Below, one piece after another: positions 1 to 25,997 of a DNA stretch of 64,000 nt (the first letter of the stretch is position 1; each line of letters begins with the position of its first letter). Position numbers and translations under genes: made by a program. The notes under the pieces were generated by a model, which had not been told where the DNA came from, searched no databases, and saw only the letters and a program-made list of their open reading frames with translations. The DNA is from Hormiphora californensis (taxonomy: Eukaryota; Ctenophora; Tentaculata; Cydippida; Pleurobrachiidae): the NCBI GenBank assembly GCA_020137815.1, contig CM035354.1, positions 6,276,015 through 6,340,014 on the forward strand. Reading direction: 5' to 3'.

Positions 1-135
1 GGTGACAACGTGACGTGACCCCCCCCCCCCCCCCCCCCGTACTGCGTATGCCCTCCACAACAAGCCTACAATCTTTCAACATACACAGACTTGATGAGAC
101 CCGAGCTGACTTTATAACCTCCCGTTCTATTAGTC
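1..135. other. Window start, poly-C run and 5' flank of the first GPCR
   Basis: Holds an uninterrupted run of about 19 C (positions 20-38) and otherwise unremarkable sequence leading to the start codon at 136. No promoter element can be supported. Confidence 0.5.
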
Positions 136-3100
136 ATGTCTACCGAACTGATAGATGTATCTGATAGTGGTGGCAACTTGACTCCTCCGGTTAGCGTCTA
201 CAACACATCCCTTGCCAGTGAAATAGTTACAATATCGGGACTACCCTTTGGAATCGGAGCTGTTATAGCCAATATTCTTCTAATTGTCTGTAAGTGAGAT
301 ATATTGGATTGAAGGAGTTGATCTAAGTTGTTCACTATTTGACTATCATAAAGTTACACGGCACGGTGGTGCAGGTAGGTTATAGCGTGCCAAACTCTGC
401 CCTGCAGTAGAGCAGAACGACATTGCAACCAATCATATAGTGGTCCCTAACAGAGTTCAACACTCTTCCATGTAATTGATTGAGTTAACAGTTTCTTTGA
501 ATCTCTTTGACTCTCTTAACATCTCATATCTCCCTGCAGGTATAGTTCTGAACAAATCAAAGAGGCAGCCCTACTACACCCTCTACTTCCACATAGCACT
601 GTGCGACCTAGTTAATGGGATCATAGGCATAATTACAGCCGGATTTCTTCTACGGGTATGTGTTATTTTAACGGGTGATAACTAAAAGATGTCACAAATT
701 TAAAACAACTGTAGAATTTTTCCCTTATGAGATACAGCTTCGGGCCAGTTATAGAACGATTTTTCAGACAATTTTGAATCGGGATGATATACCGGCAAAA
801 CCTAAAAAGTTCATTTTTATTGCGATATCTGATCATTTCATCTTGTCCCACCAAAGCATGTAGTACGGAGATTTGAAATTTCTATGTGATCAGAAATGAC
901 TTTTCTAATGAGATAAAATTCTAAAAATTGGAGCTTTGGTTGTTCATGCCATAGCCAACATAACTGCCAAGTTTGAACATTTTAGCTCATTAAGAAATTG
1001 GTTTTCACGGTCATTAATGTTTCAAGAGATCGTCGAAATGGCGATTTCTCAAATTACCTGTAAACTACGCTTTGTTACAGAAGATTCTGATCAGGAAATT
1101 GAGACTTATGAAGTTTGAAACAAAGTTAATTTCGTTCAAAATTGTCTGATAAATCATTCTGTCACTGTCCCGAAGCTGAATCTTGAAAAGAACAGGTGCT
1201 AGAGGTGCTAGAAAAGTGTGTAAATTTCACGTACTAAATGCTTTGGTGGGGCAAAAGGAAATGATGTGATATCGCAATGAAAACGAACTTTTTAGTCTTT
1301 GCCGGTATATTATTCCGATTCAAAATTGTCTGAAAAATCGTTTTATAACTGGCCCGAAGCTGTATCTCAAAAGGGAAAAATTCTACAGCTGTTTTAAATT
1401 TGTGACATCTTTTAGTTATCACCCGTTAGTGGGTATCTCAGTACCAATTGATACATATAGTGAGATGAGCGTTTAAAGTATTATAGCGCTATATTTCGGA
1501 GTTATTGTATGTGATTTTAGTAAAGTCACATACAAACTCTGAAAGGTATTGTTTGGCTTGTACGTGTATGTAGGTTTGGAAACTTGATACTTTTACGTAT
1601 GTGACCAGCTACCAGGGCCATGGAGGGAATTGTAGATAGATAAAATCTAACAGTGTCAGTTGTACTATCATATTACTGCATGCAGTGCAATGGACGTTAT
1701 AACCAAAGCATGCAACTGATCTGTGATCCGAATGATTTCCTCACCTTTCAACCGACCTACTTTTCAGAACAAACAGTCACCCATTGACCCTGAACAAGCG
1801 GAAAGGTTTTGTGCGTTCTTCGAGCCAGTTCCCACCTTTGTAATACGACTTCTCGTTTACCTGATGACCGTTCTGGGTCTTATGAGGGTAAGTGTGCAAT
1901 AGGTATCATGAATAAGAATGGGTGTGATATAAATGACATCTTTTGGATGCATGAGTAGGGGCTTAGTGATATAAGGGCCCCGCATATGTTGAATGATGTA
2001 TAAGCATATATATGCATCGATTTACCGGGGAAACGTGGTACCTACACCTATCACGAGGGGAGCGTAGACATTCACGTGACGGGGGTATCGACACTGTCGA
2101 CAACAGAGGTCATGGAACTTGAAACATAATTACAACTAATACAATTTGTCTCCTGAGGGTGTGATAGCGATATATGGGTGGTCACATACGATATTTGGGA
2201 AGTACAGCTACATCTAGCGGCGTGAAATTGAAGCGTATAAAGCATATAACATTTAAGGATAAATAAAATCTTCTAGATTATTCTTCTAGTGTAATGTGAA
2301 ATATTTTTACCAAAGCGTCCGTATAATCAAATTATAAGAGTTTTAGACAAGAATATCCAGTTGCATAAAAGAATAACTCTACGAATCTCTAAACTATATT
2401 ATGGAAAGATTAGCCCCGATTCCCCAATAGTGGAAGCTCTTACAGTTTTTAGCCGCACACGCAGCTCAAATCCTGCACTGTGATTGGCTGAAATTTCGAG
2501 CGTGGGAATCAGCCAATCACAGCAGAGATTTGAGCCGTGTGCACGGCTCAAAACCGTATATATAAGGGCTTCCACTACAATCACCTTCAAAAAATATTTA
2601 ACCTGACCCATGAATCCACACATATCCTACAACCACTAACAATATCTCTACTTCCAGGTGTACATTGTCACGATACCAGGAGCCCGGGTAACCAGGAAAA
2701 CACTAAACATCTGGATCGGTATGGCCTGGCTGCTTGCTGGTATCATGCTTGCTTGGTACAAGATCTACACTGACCGTAAGTTGAGAAAGGCCGGGGTGGG
2801 TGAGATATTTAGGATTAAATAATCGTAAGTTATGCAAAGTTGAGTGTACTTTTGAAGTAGACATGAGCACAAAATGTTAGTCATGTTAGCCTAAATCTAA
2901 CTCTAACCATAAGCTAACCCCATATCATGTATTCATGATACCTAACCCCCACCCCCCTCAGTTGAGATAATGGTGCTTCCCGATGGATGGTGTGTTCACC
3001 TTGACAAGTCTAACATGGGAGAAGGGGACCAAACCTCAATCTCCACCATCATCTACCTCCTCCTACTAGATGCAGGTCCGGTTCTCATCTGCTACGCCCT

Positions 3101-3608
3101 CACCACCTCCTCCCTCATCATCGTATACTGGAGGGTCAGCCAATCGTTGTCATGGACACGGACCGAACTCCAGCCCCTGATACAACACCGGGCACGCTCA
3201 GGGCAGGATAACCCAAACCTCCGCATCGCTCGGAGTATTGTCAATCATGTCCTCTTGTCCTTTGTCATATGTTACAGTCCGGCTGTGTATAATGAACTCA
3301 GACAACTCATCAGTATTGCCAGTGGATACGGGTTCCCGTACGTCCATTTTTCCAAGAATGAAATTCCATCCTTCGATGAGTCGGCGTTGTTCGTGTTCAG
3401 ACTTAAATTTGCCCTGACCACCGTTTACTCAGTTATCAACCCGATTTTAGTGTTTAGAGGGAGTGCTGTTTTCAGGCACACACTTACTGATATGATAGAA
3501 AGGGACCAATTTTCGTATATCATTTCAAATCATCGGAGGGAGCAACGGAACCAGCCACCACCAGCCCCTGCAGTAGCACCAGTAGCACCCGAAGTTTTAC
3601 CAAGATGA
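136..3608 (+). CDS. Class A (rhodopsin-like) G protein-coupled receptor, five exons
   Basis: Predicted seven-transmembrane receptor of the plasma membrane; ligand unknown. Exons are 136-289, 540-655, 1768-1887, 2658-2775 and 2962-3608, all with GT-AG borders and continuous phase, giving 384 aa. The start is ATG 136, preceded two bases earlier by an acceptor-like ctattag. TM1 is in exon 1 and early exon 2, TM2 carries LCDLVNG (the usual LAxxD region), TM3 is in exon 3, TM4 with its Trp in exon 4 (IWIGMAWLLAG), and TM5-7 in exon 5. TM7 reads NPILV in place of NPxxY and no DRY is visible, so the receptor is divergent. The tail is Pro/Ala rich. It lies opposite to, and beyond the last visible exon of, the DmX-like gene. 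Calling it a GPCR is fairly safe; the subfamily is not assignable. Confidence 0.75.
671..1426. mobile_element. MITE with about 200-bp inverted termini, TA flanked, in GPCR intron 2
   Basis: The arm from 671 to about 864 is repeated in inverse from about 1230 to 1426, with imperfect identity. Both ends read acgggtgataactaaaag or its complement, and TA dinucleotides flank the element (669-670, 1427-1428). The 756-bp length, lack of a transposase frame and TA duplication fit a non-autonomous Tc1/mariner-like element. It fills most of intron 2 of the first GPCR. Confidence 0.7.
2430..2575. mobile_element. Short MITE of the gtggaagctcttac family in GPCR intron 3
   Basis: Ends gtggaagctcttac and agggcttccac, flanked by TA (2428-2429, 2576-2577). 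The interior contains inverted copies of tgattggctga. The termini match the much larger palindrome at 41272-42476 and the element at 54447-54586, so three size variants of one family are present. Confidence 0.7.
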
Positions 3609-5446
3609 TGATCATGTGTGTGTGTTTCAAATAATTGTGTGTTAAGCATATATGCCCATATATGGGTGGGTGTCCGCGTAACCGTGGATACAACATGACA
3701 ATTCAGAATCAGAAAATGAACCAGAGCGCAAAATTTGGGGACATGTTCATTCGATCAAGACGATAATTTTGTTGTATTTCCGTGTATGGTGATTACTGAT
3801 TGGTAACAAACAAACCGTTGTTTATTACTTGAAGATAAAAAAGATGTTGTGGGGCTGGTTGTGTACAAATTACAATGTATAATTCATGTTTCTATTTTCT
3901 TTCAACACCCATTCATATTTGCTGTGATCGGTCTAAAAATACTGTGTCAAACGTCAGTAATTCTTGAAAATCCTTGTCAATTGACAAACACATTTTTCTT
4001 TCTGTCTGACTCTTCCCAATTCGTTCTTCACGTCACAATAGCTCATTAATTACACTTTCATAAACCATTGTTTGACCACGGTAGTTCAGCATTAGCACTG
4101 TCTTAGACAGTGTCTATCTCAGCCATTGGAAACACTACTTCGACATTTATACACTTCTCATTCACACTCTTGACTTTTGCTAACTGAGATTTCCTTATCT
4201 GCTAACTCAGTTGGCAAAAGTTAGCGGATAAGGAAATCACAGCTATAATTAAACGATAATTATACGATCAGTATCTACTGTAGATCTCTTCACCCTTTGT
4301 TTTATTGTTGGCTCGCACTCACACACAGATGACCTCAACCGCACAGTTTGCACACTCTTTCTCACTTATCTATGTACGTTACTTTACTAAAATATTGTAT
4401 GCCTTATAATGCTACTATTATATATTAGCAGGGGGTATATATTATAGTCAACAGATGGTCGAGTATATTTAAGTGTTATTTAAGTGATATGTAAGTGTTA
4501 ATGGTAGCCCCCGACTCTAGTGGTAGGCTAAATATATGTTGACGCGACTAGATCATAATTTGTCTCCAAATAGCACAAAATTAAAAAGTAAGGATATAAG
4601 CTGTACTGCTTGCCCAGGTCTTTGAGTCGCCTGACACTGTGACTGTGAACAATTCAATCAGCTTTATACAGCTTACCTAGATATAACACAAGTTCGAAAA
4701 GATTTACAAATTTTCTCCTACTAGCTCATGGATCGCAATATGGCCAGAACTATAATTACTGCACTCTCGATCCTTACAGCCTACCTTCTCTCACCCGCAG
4801 CAAAATATTTTTCTAGCACACACCTGACCCTGCTTTGTTTTCCGTTTCTATCTGAATGAGCCGGGAACCACCTGTATTTTGCCATCCCCGACTAACCATG
4901 CAACACCTGTAAACTCTTATTTTACAATCGGAGATAGGGGGATCCCAGAAAAACGGCCACTAACGACTGCTATAACCTTTTATTTTACTAAAGTAACAAC
5001 ACATCTTGGGAGATGATGGCCTTTAACGAATCATTTTCATATTATAGGTCTTTTGTATTCCCCCTCTTTAACTCTAACATGCACGTCTTAACTTCCGTAT
5101 TGGAGTAGTTACTCTTTGGTTTTAGGGCCAGTTTTACCCATACAATGCCCCATGAGATAGTATCTGTATCCATCGCCAATGTTTTACTTCCGTCTTAGAA
5201 ACGACACATTGTGGCTTGTGCCTTAGCTTTGTAGTTCCCTACAATTTGAAATGTACGGCCTAGGGCGATACATCTTTACTTACGCATCGGAGTAGTTACA
5301 ATTACTATATTCTCCTATCATGGTAGAGATTGCTTGATGTTGAGTCGCAGACCGCAGCGTAATTAGTAAAAACCCCAAATATCTTTACTTAGCTACTTTT
5401 ATCTCATAATTTGTTTCCCTGCCCGGGTGAATGCCGAAGGCAGGTT
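3609..5446. other. Intergenic, no gene seen
   Basis: No convincing frame on either strand. It contains a small imperfect hairpin (about 4180-4240, arms with ttccttatct/ggataaggaaa) and, at 5416-5445, a solo end (ttccctgcccgggtgaatg) of the repeat that is complete at 5616-6132. Confidence 0.5.
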
Positions 5447-5605
5447 TGTGCAACAAGAGTTGGGGAGGAAAATGAACTCAAGTGAGACACCTGTTATTCA
5501 TATAGTCATCAGTGATGAATCATCACGTGGGGTGACACATACATCTGGTGTGTAACTTCCCCTACTTTTGTGCGCAGCAGCTATATGGTATATCATGCGT
5601 ATCAG
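5447..5605 (+). repeat. Dispersed short repeat, copy 1
   Basis: About 150 bp strongly similar to 10647-10795. Shared blocks include gagacacctgttattcata, cagtgatgaatcatcac, aactcccctacttttgt (near match) and atcatgcgtatcagatctca. No coding frame. Probably a SINE- or MITE-like element. Confidence 0.65.
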
Positions 5606-5615
5606 ATCTCATTTT

Positions 5616-6132
5616 TTCCCTGCCCGGGTGAATGCCGAAGGCATTCACCCGGATGCCTTTTTACTTTGTAAAAAGGCATAGCAGGGTTAGCATTCGAAAA
5701 CGACATTTTGGTATACTAACTAATCGGTAGAGGGACATTTTTTGGTCACACTTTCGTTGCGAGGGCAACGGTGTAGCAACTAGAACCGCGCACACAGTGA
5801 CGAGCTACTCCTTCATCAAACACCTCATTGACACAGTTTGATGGACGTTTGTGCGCGCGCCACTCAACAAAACATGAAATGCTCTGCCGCGCGTTTCGCG
5901 TGTTACATACACATTTCCATCTTGCGAGTCGAGTGTGAGATGTTAGATAAGTAGTTAAGTTGGAATGTCAAAAGCTGGTTAGCAAGTGTCATGTGATTGG
6001 GAGTTAGCTAACTCTAAGCTATGTGAGAAGTATACTGACAGCTAGATCGCATCTCACATTACATTATGACCAAGCCTTGATCCTGTTGGCAGTGACAATG
6101 TCACTGACATGTGAAACGGTAGGGCAGGGAAA
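5616..6132 (+). mobile_element. Inverted-repeat element (ttccctgcc...ggcagggaa), copy 1
   Basis: Ends ttccctgcc and ggcagggaa. The left part carries two internal hairpins: gggtgaatgcc/ggcattcaccc, and atgcctttttac/gtaaaaaggcat. A shortened copy in inverse orientation lies at 38395-38793 and shares gacattttggtatactaact, the cggtagaggga block and the gttgcgagggcaacg block. No transposase is seen. Confidence 0.7.
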
Positions 6133-6198
6133 CACAGCATTATGAATACATAATGCAATAATTCTTGTTTATACTTAGTAGTACGTATTCTCGTCATC

Positions 6199-7516
6199 AT
6201 GGTTACTGGAAATTCAACTGAAGATCCTGTTTACAACATGGCAGCAGATACGTTTCTTGGGACAGTTCTCAGTGTCACTCTACTGACAGGTATACGTATT
6301 AATCTGTTACAGACGCACTGTGGTAACCATGGTAACAAGAGTCCTATGTAACCATAGTAACTCACTCTCTATCTCAGGGGTACCACTGAACCTTGCAGCG
6401 ATGATATTCTTCATCAAATCGGATGCATCTTCAAAACGGAAATTCTTCTTCAAATCTCTATACACCATCATTTCAGTTTCCGATTTTCTGATCTGTTTGA
6501 CAAGTGTTCCAGTCATTGAGGTATGGTATTAGTTACCATGCCCACCAATACCAATTGTTAACACCTAACCCGTGGTTATCTAATAAAACCCAACTTATAG
6601 CAATCCTTCCAGGCTCTGTTTTCCAACAGAAATCCCATCGTCTTTTTTGGAAATGATGCATTTTGTAAAATTTGGGGAATCCTATGGGAGATTTTACCGT
6701 ACTGGACCGTCTTTCTTATCGGTAAGCAGAGCAATTCAAATGACTTGACTTCCTCCAATTTATCTCCATCTAGTGCTTTGAGATGTCTTCAACCCACCCA
6801 TAACCCATGTTTGCAGGTTGTCTGAGCATATCCCGTACCATAATCCTCCTCCTACCAACATTTCAACTCAAGCACAGATACCTTGTCCTATCCCTGTCTC
6901 TCTACCTCACTCTCCTACTAGCCAGAGCCATCATTCCCGCTATCCTCTCCTACGGGGACCTAGTCTACCAGCGCTATTGTGTCTACTGCTTCCTAAAGGT
7001 CAACTCCAACTCAGAATTCTTCGGAAGCTCAAGGGACAGTCAAGTGTTGCCATGCTGGCCGCACCAGTCCTACCCATTGCCCTGAGCAGTATTCTCTCAA
7101 TCTGCAAGTTACAGCAGAGACACGGGGGTTTCAAGGTGGGTAGTGGTAAAGCCCAGAGTCATGCTACTAAGACAATTATTCTCATCACCCAAGTGTATGT
7201 GCTGTGTAACCTCCCCACCTTTGCTAACTACATCTACTATTACACATGGTCGTTTAGTGCACAATCTAAGGCGGCTCAGGGTGCCCAGAGTTACACTGTG
7301 TTGTATATGAAGAACCCATTCTGGTGGTACAGTTGGACAGTGACGTATGTGGTGTTGACAACCCTCAACTCAACACTAAACCCAGCGGTGTATCTGATGA
7401 GAATGAAACCGTTTAGGAGGTTCATAATGAGCACTAAAATAGCAACACGTGCATCGGAGGTGTTTAGTGATCGATCCAGGATGCAGGCCAGACGCGATAG
7501 TGAACTACCACAGTAG
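6199..7516 (+). CDS. Class A G protein-coupled receptor, five exons including a 41-nt intron
   Basis: Predicted seven-TM plasma-membrane receptor. Exons are 6199-6289, 6378-6520, 6613-6721, 6817-6998 and 7040-7516, giving 333 aa. TM1 ends GVPLNLAAM, TM2 carries VSDFLICL, TM3 ends SISRT (degenerate DRY), TM6 has CNLP in place of CWxP, and TM7 has NPAVY, a good NPxxY. TM1-4 and TM5-7 lie in different frames; removing 6999-7039 (gt...ag, 41 nt) joins them, while an alternative AG at 7033 would give a 35-nt intron. A real frameshift cannot be excluded. It lies on the opposite strand to the DmX-like gene, past that gene's last visible exon. Confidence 0.72.
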
Positions 7517-8035
7517 AATAAAAGAAGAGGGGATAGAGATCAAACTCACACACTGCGCAATAGCAAACAAAACAGTGCTTTTGCCAAATTCCCGTTAATT
7601 ATAGCGGATAAACAGATCTGCGAGCTGGCTGCAGTAACGCGTGAGTAGTGCGTGATAGCTAACGCGTTATTTCCACTCTGCGTGACTCAGCAATTACACT
7701 GATGCACGATAAGGCGGGTGTGTGTGAAGCTGGACCTACTTCTGTAAAAGTGGCTGGACTAGACTATTCATTATCTGCCTGTAGGAATATTGAACAAATT
7801 TTAACTAACATTCTGATTTTAATGAATACACATGGTACATACACTGAATTAGTATCATGTAAACATGTTATTTTATTTACGTGTTTACGTATACAATTGT
7901 CCACGTACATTTTAACAATTAAATGACAATGAAACGTATTATCGAACATGTGTTTTCTTACCCTGTATCACGCCCGCACATTTGAGTTATGCTGTTGAGT
8001 GTTGGTGTTTGTAAAAAGGAAAAGTATGTAACACT
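7517..8035. other. Intergenic, no gene seen
   Basis: Downstream of the second GPCR. Short open frames here have no recognisable motif on either strand. I searched the minus strand for the next DmX-like exon and saw none. Confidence 0.5.
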
Positions 8036-8227
8036 AAATTAAATGTGTTACCATGGTAACTTGACAACAATAAAATGTGTTACCATGGCAACTTGACAAC
8101 ACTAAAATGTGTTGCCATGGCAACTTGACAACACTAAAATGTGTTACCATGGTAACCTGACAACACTAAAATGTGTTACCATGGTAACGTGACAACACTA
8201 AAATGTGTTACCATGGTAACGTGACAA
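8036..8227 (+). repeat. Tandem repeat, about six 31-bp units, each with a palindrome
   Basis: Six near-identical units of about 31 bp, each containing the 14-bp perfect palindrome gttaccatggtaac (or gccatggc variants) followed by ttgacaacactaaaatgt. The variants change both arms together (taccatggta to tgccatggca), which preserves pairing. No coding capacity. Confidence 0.9.
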
Positions 8228-8412
8228 CCCCAGAACTGCTACAACATGAAGGAGTTACAAAACATAAAGACCCGAACCAAAACTCACACTTGCTAACGGA
8301 CCACGGTGTACCCTTATTTTCACGTTCGACAGATTGTAGGTAAGCTGACAAGCGCGAGAGGGTACACCGTGCTAACACTCACAGTACACAACAGCACCCA
8401 CAAGACGTATAC

Positions 8413-22324
<13,912 letters not shown>

Positions 22325-22454
22325 CTATCCAGTCTAGTGCAGTTATTACCGGGGACTTGTTGGTGTTTTACATGTCGCCTAAAGAGGCAATAGAATGGGA
22401 TTAGTGAGGAAGGCTCATAAAGGCCCCTAGAGATAGGGGTGTGGAGAGACAGAA

Positions 22455-22476
22455 AGAGAGGGAGAGAGAGAGAGAA

Positions 22477-22569
<93 letters not shown>
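22455..22569 (+). repeat. (AG)n microsatellite
   Basis: About 115 bp of AG repeats in the interval between the TOM70 stop and the DmX-like start. Confidence 0.95.
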
Positions 22570-22572
<3 letters not shown>

Positions 22573-22767
22573 AACGGGATACACCGCAATACACAGACAC
22601 AGTGCAGTACATGTTGAAAGTGTAGTACACGATAATCAGAACAAAACGTCATGTTTTTAGTATAAAAGTTATGTTATGTATATAGGTAGTCGAAAGCTGC
22701 AAAAAATTAAACATAAGTTATGTTAAAAAGAGAAATCAACTCTCTCTCTCTGAAGACACCCTCCCTA

Positions 22768-24492
22768 TCAACTTGGTGACATATCCCCGAATCCCTGAAG
22801 ATCACTCAGACTGACTGGTTTAACCCCATACTCCTCACATACCTCCCACTGACACTTCAAACCAATATAAAGGGCAGATACATGAGCCGCCTCTGCTTCC
22901 GTTTTCACTAGCTCCAAAGCCTTCTCAAAACACCCCAACGCCTCCTTGTATTGCTGCTTCTGGATGTAGATCATACCTAGGTTCTCAAGCACAAAATCAC
23001 ACTTAGGATCCTCCTCGATCGCTTCGTTAAGTAGCACCAGCGCACTGTCAAAGTTGTTCTCAGCCATCATTTTGAGGGTTGCCTGGTGGGCTTTGTAGGT
23101 AACATTGTGGGGAGCCAGTTCCTGGGCCTTCACAAACTTCTCCTCAGCCTTGACAAACTCCCGTTGGTCCTGAAGGATCTGGCCATAGAGTGCAAACACG
23201 TCAGCGACATTCGGGAATTTCGCCACCATCTTGTCCAAATTAACGAACACTTCGTTCAGAAGAGAGGGACTGACGGTACGTGCCATTTGGTACTGCCCGT
23301 ACACCATCTGTGTCCAGGGAGCAGGGAACGCATCATCCAGTTCGATGCACTTCTTCAAGTCAGTCAGGGCGGGCTGGAGGGCCTCGATGGAGAGGTAAAA
23401 CTGGCCACGGTGCAGGTACGGATCAGGATGGTCCTCGTCCAGTCCCACCGCGGCACTGTAGTCCGGGAGAGCCCTGTTCTTATCACCCTTACCCTGGAAC
23501 ACCTCACCCCGGTGCACATACGCCTGAACTTTAAGACGAAGGTAGCTTGTCCGGTCCCCGATTACTGCATCAAAGTACTCGATAGCTTTGTTGTAGTCCA
23601 CCATTATGGTGGCAAAGATTCCCCGGAGACATCTGAGGTGGTTTAGGAATTTTTCAGGCTTGCTCTCCAGCGCTTTATCCAACTTCTCCACGATGACATC
23701 GTAAGATTTGCTCTCCAAATCGGCGAGGACTTCCAGGTAGAGCTTATCCCCGGCGTTGGTCAGAGTTTCAGGATCGGTGGAATCATGGAAATCCCTCATG
23801 TGGACGTTATCCAGTGTGGCCGAAATGAGAGTGTGTGAAGGGAGCCGGGGAACCTTGTTAGCCATTATAATCTTGGCCTGCTCCTCCCCGTAGAGCTTCA
23901 ACACACGGTCACTGGTTGCCATATACCCGGAATTCATGGACCTCTGGGGTCCTTCAATCAGGCACACCGCCGTCCAATCCTTGATGGCAGCTGCGTAGTT
24001 TTTCAGTTTCTCGTATGTTGTAGCTCGCCGGAGGATGGCCTTGATGTACTTTTGATTTAGACCCATGGCCAAGGTACAGTACTTGACCACATCATGTAGT
24101 TTGTTCATCTTCTCACTCGCGGCGGCAATGTTTTGATAGCAATGGGACCTCTCAATATCACTCCCCTCGGGGAATAACTCAATGGCATCCAAGTAGCACG
24201 CAATAGCATCCGTGTAGTTAGACTTCTTGAAATGATCCGTTCCCTCCTTTTTCTTGGCCTCAGCCTGATCTTTCTGGCTGGTTTTCACATTCTCCACAAC
24301 CACCGGCTCTTCAACCACCACATTTTCCATTACAACCGCATCCTCTTTTCCAGATGTCTCAGCATCGTCATTCGAGGACCGGGTGATGTAGTAGATGGCA
24401 CCGGCAGCAGCAAGGGTCCCTGCGGCAGCCACCCCTAGGGCCACCTTGGTCCGAGTATCGGAGAGGTCCACCGGTAGCTTACCCTTTAACAT
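22768..24492 (-). CDS. TOMM70: Mitochondrial import receptor TOM70, single exon
   Basis: Outer-membrane receptor that takes preproteins from Hsp70/Hsp90 for mitochondrial import. The frame from ATG 24492 gives 574 aa, near the usual ~600. A TM anchor lies at about residues 17-36 (VALGVAAAGTLAAAGAIYYI), then an acidic linker, then a clamp TPR block with KKEGTDHFKKSNYTDAIACY, followed by further TPR units to the C-terminus. Matches to remembered family sequence include AVCLIEG, YLHRGQFYL and KCDFVLENLGMIYIQ. The frame stays open upstream of ATG 24492, but the ATG is preceded two bases earlier by gtgcag, so 24492 is the probable start. The coding sequence is intronless. Confidence 0.92.
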   Translation of the reverse strand: MLKGKLPVDLSDTRTKVALGVAAAGTLAAAGAIYYITRSSNDDAETSGKEDAVVMENVVVEEPVVVENVKTSQKDQAEAKKKEGTDHFKKSNYTDAIACYLDAIELFPEGSDIERSHCYQNIAAASEKMNKLHDVVKYCTLAMGLNQKYIKAILRRATTYEKLKNYAAAIKDWTAVCLIEGPQRSMNSGYMATSDRVLKLYGEEQAKIIMANKVPRLPSHTLISATLDNVHMRDFHDSTDPETLTNAGDKLYLEVLADLESKSYDVIVEKLDKALESKPEKFLNHLRCLRGIFATIMVDYNKAIEYFDAVIGDRTSYLRLKVQAYVHRGEVFQGKGDKNRALPDYSAAVGLDEDHPDPYLHRGQFYLSIEALQPALTDLKKCIELDDAFPAPWTQMVYGQYQMARTVSPSLLNEVFVNLDKMVAKFPNVADVFALYGQILQDQREFVKAEEKFVKAQELAPHNVTYKAHQATLKMMAENNFDSALVLLNEAIEEDPKCDFVLENLGMIYIQKQQYKEALGCFEKALELVKTEAEAAHVSALYIGLKCQWEVCEEYGVKPVSLSDLQGFGDMSPS

Positions 24493-24940
24493 ACCTGCAC
24501 GAGTTGTTTGGGTCAGCTTGTTTTGTTCAAACGGAAGGAGGGTCGAACAAGGCAAAGGTCAGCTTCGTGTGGGTTAGGGGGCAGGGGGAAGGGCGGATAT
24601 ACAGGGAATAAAACACTCAAAGTTCAATAAATCATTGGATGGAAAACATCTCATTTTTTCAAAAACATCTGCTCTTCAAAAACATTCAGCCCTGCGTAAT
24701 ATAATGTAATAGAACATCATTCTCACAAAACAATTATATTTTTCCTTCAGTCTCCCTTTTAACGTTCATTTTCAATTCCTAGTGGGAGAGTAAAGACATG
24801 TTAGAACGGGGATATACGTATTAATTGATATTTAGTTTATTGGGGCCGATTGGATTAGGGTACTAAAATCTATCTCGGGAATATGGGAGTATTCAACAGA
24901 CAATTAAACACACCAACATTGTTAATTTATTAAGAATGTA
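24493..24940. other. Intergenic, 5' flank of TOM70
   Basis: AT-rich sequence with no gene or clear repeat seen. Confidence 0.5.
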
Positions 24941-25812
24941 CAGTCGGACCCCGATTTAGTGGCATCCTCGGGGGAAAAAAATCCTGCCACTAAATCGGGG
25001 TGCCACTAAATCGAGGTGAGCCATATTTGGCCCATAAAAACCTATTTTATGCCCAAAATGCTATACTAAAACTAAAGACACCTCTAACTGTTATATGCAA
25101 TGTTCATGTATTGTTGACATGATCATTTCTGATTAGAAATAGAAAACTATAAAATAATTTTTTCAAAAAATTGTGAAAAATTTTCTAAGTTATACCGGCC
25201 CGTCCGATTTGTGTTTCGAATCGGTGCAGCTTACTGGATATCCTGTCTTCGAAACGAACCGATACGTGATACCATGCCGAATTGGGGCACCCTAAGCAGG
25301 TGAGGAAGTATCAAAATTTCAAAATAACTTTTTCTTTCAAAATTTATGGGGAGCACCGATCAAAGCATTGGCAATCTTACTATAAAATTTTGCAAAAAAA
25401 AGTTTTAAAATTTTTAAAGGTATACCAGCCACGTCCGAATCCTGTTTCGAATCGGTGCATCTTATCGCATGTCCTGCTACTAATTAGACGGTTCGGGACG
25501 AATCGAAACGTGATCCCCATCGAATCGAAATTTTGACGCTTGGTGAACTTGTGACTCAATGGCCCCATGTGGATCACGTATCGGTTCGTTCCGAACCGTC
25601 TAATTAGCAGCAGGACATGCGATAAGATTCACTGATTCGAAACACGATTCGGACGTGGCTGGTGTTTCTTTGAAAAATTTTCAAAAAAATTTCAAAAAAA
25701 TTCACAAAAAAATTCAAAAAAATTTTTGGGGGAAAAAATCCTGCCACTAAATCGGGGTGCCACTAAATCGGGGTGCCACTAAATCGGGGGCCACTAAATC
25801 GGGGTCCGACTG
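24941..25812. mobile_element. pogo/Tigger-like MITE with variant sub-repeats
   Basis: 872 bp between TA dinucleotides, ends cagtcggaccccgatttagt and its complement. Sub-repeats read gccactaaatcggggt where the 9918 element has ccccgatttaccggg. The interior shares the gtatcggttcgtt and gattcgaaacac blocks with 9918-10635, so the two are sister families. Confidence 0.75.
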
Positions 25813-25997
25813 TACTACATTTGTGAATTATAAGTAAAATCATTTGAGGTTAAAAAAGATTTAAAAATTAAAATGCTCAATGCCCATATATAAAAAACAA
25901 TTTAATAGGCTACACAGTGTGTAGAACACACGTCATCTCATATTATCACGTGATTTCTAATATTACTAGGATTATTTCATGTTGAGTAGAGTGCCAT

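Noticed and set aside
8036-8227. CRISPR-like array
   Set aside because: Units are contiguous with no unique spacers, and the DNA is from an animal; it is a minisatellite.
22493-24555. TOM70 starting upstream of ATG 24492
   Set aside because: The longer frame begins with TTG and the ATG at 24492 sits right after gtgcag; the extra residues add no family match.
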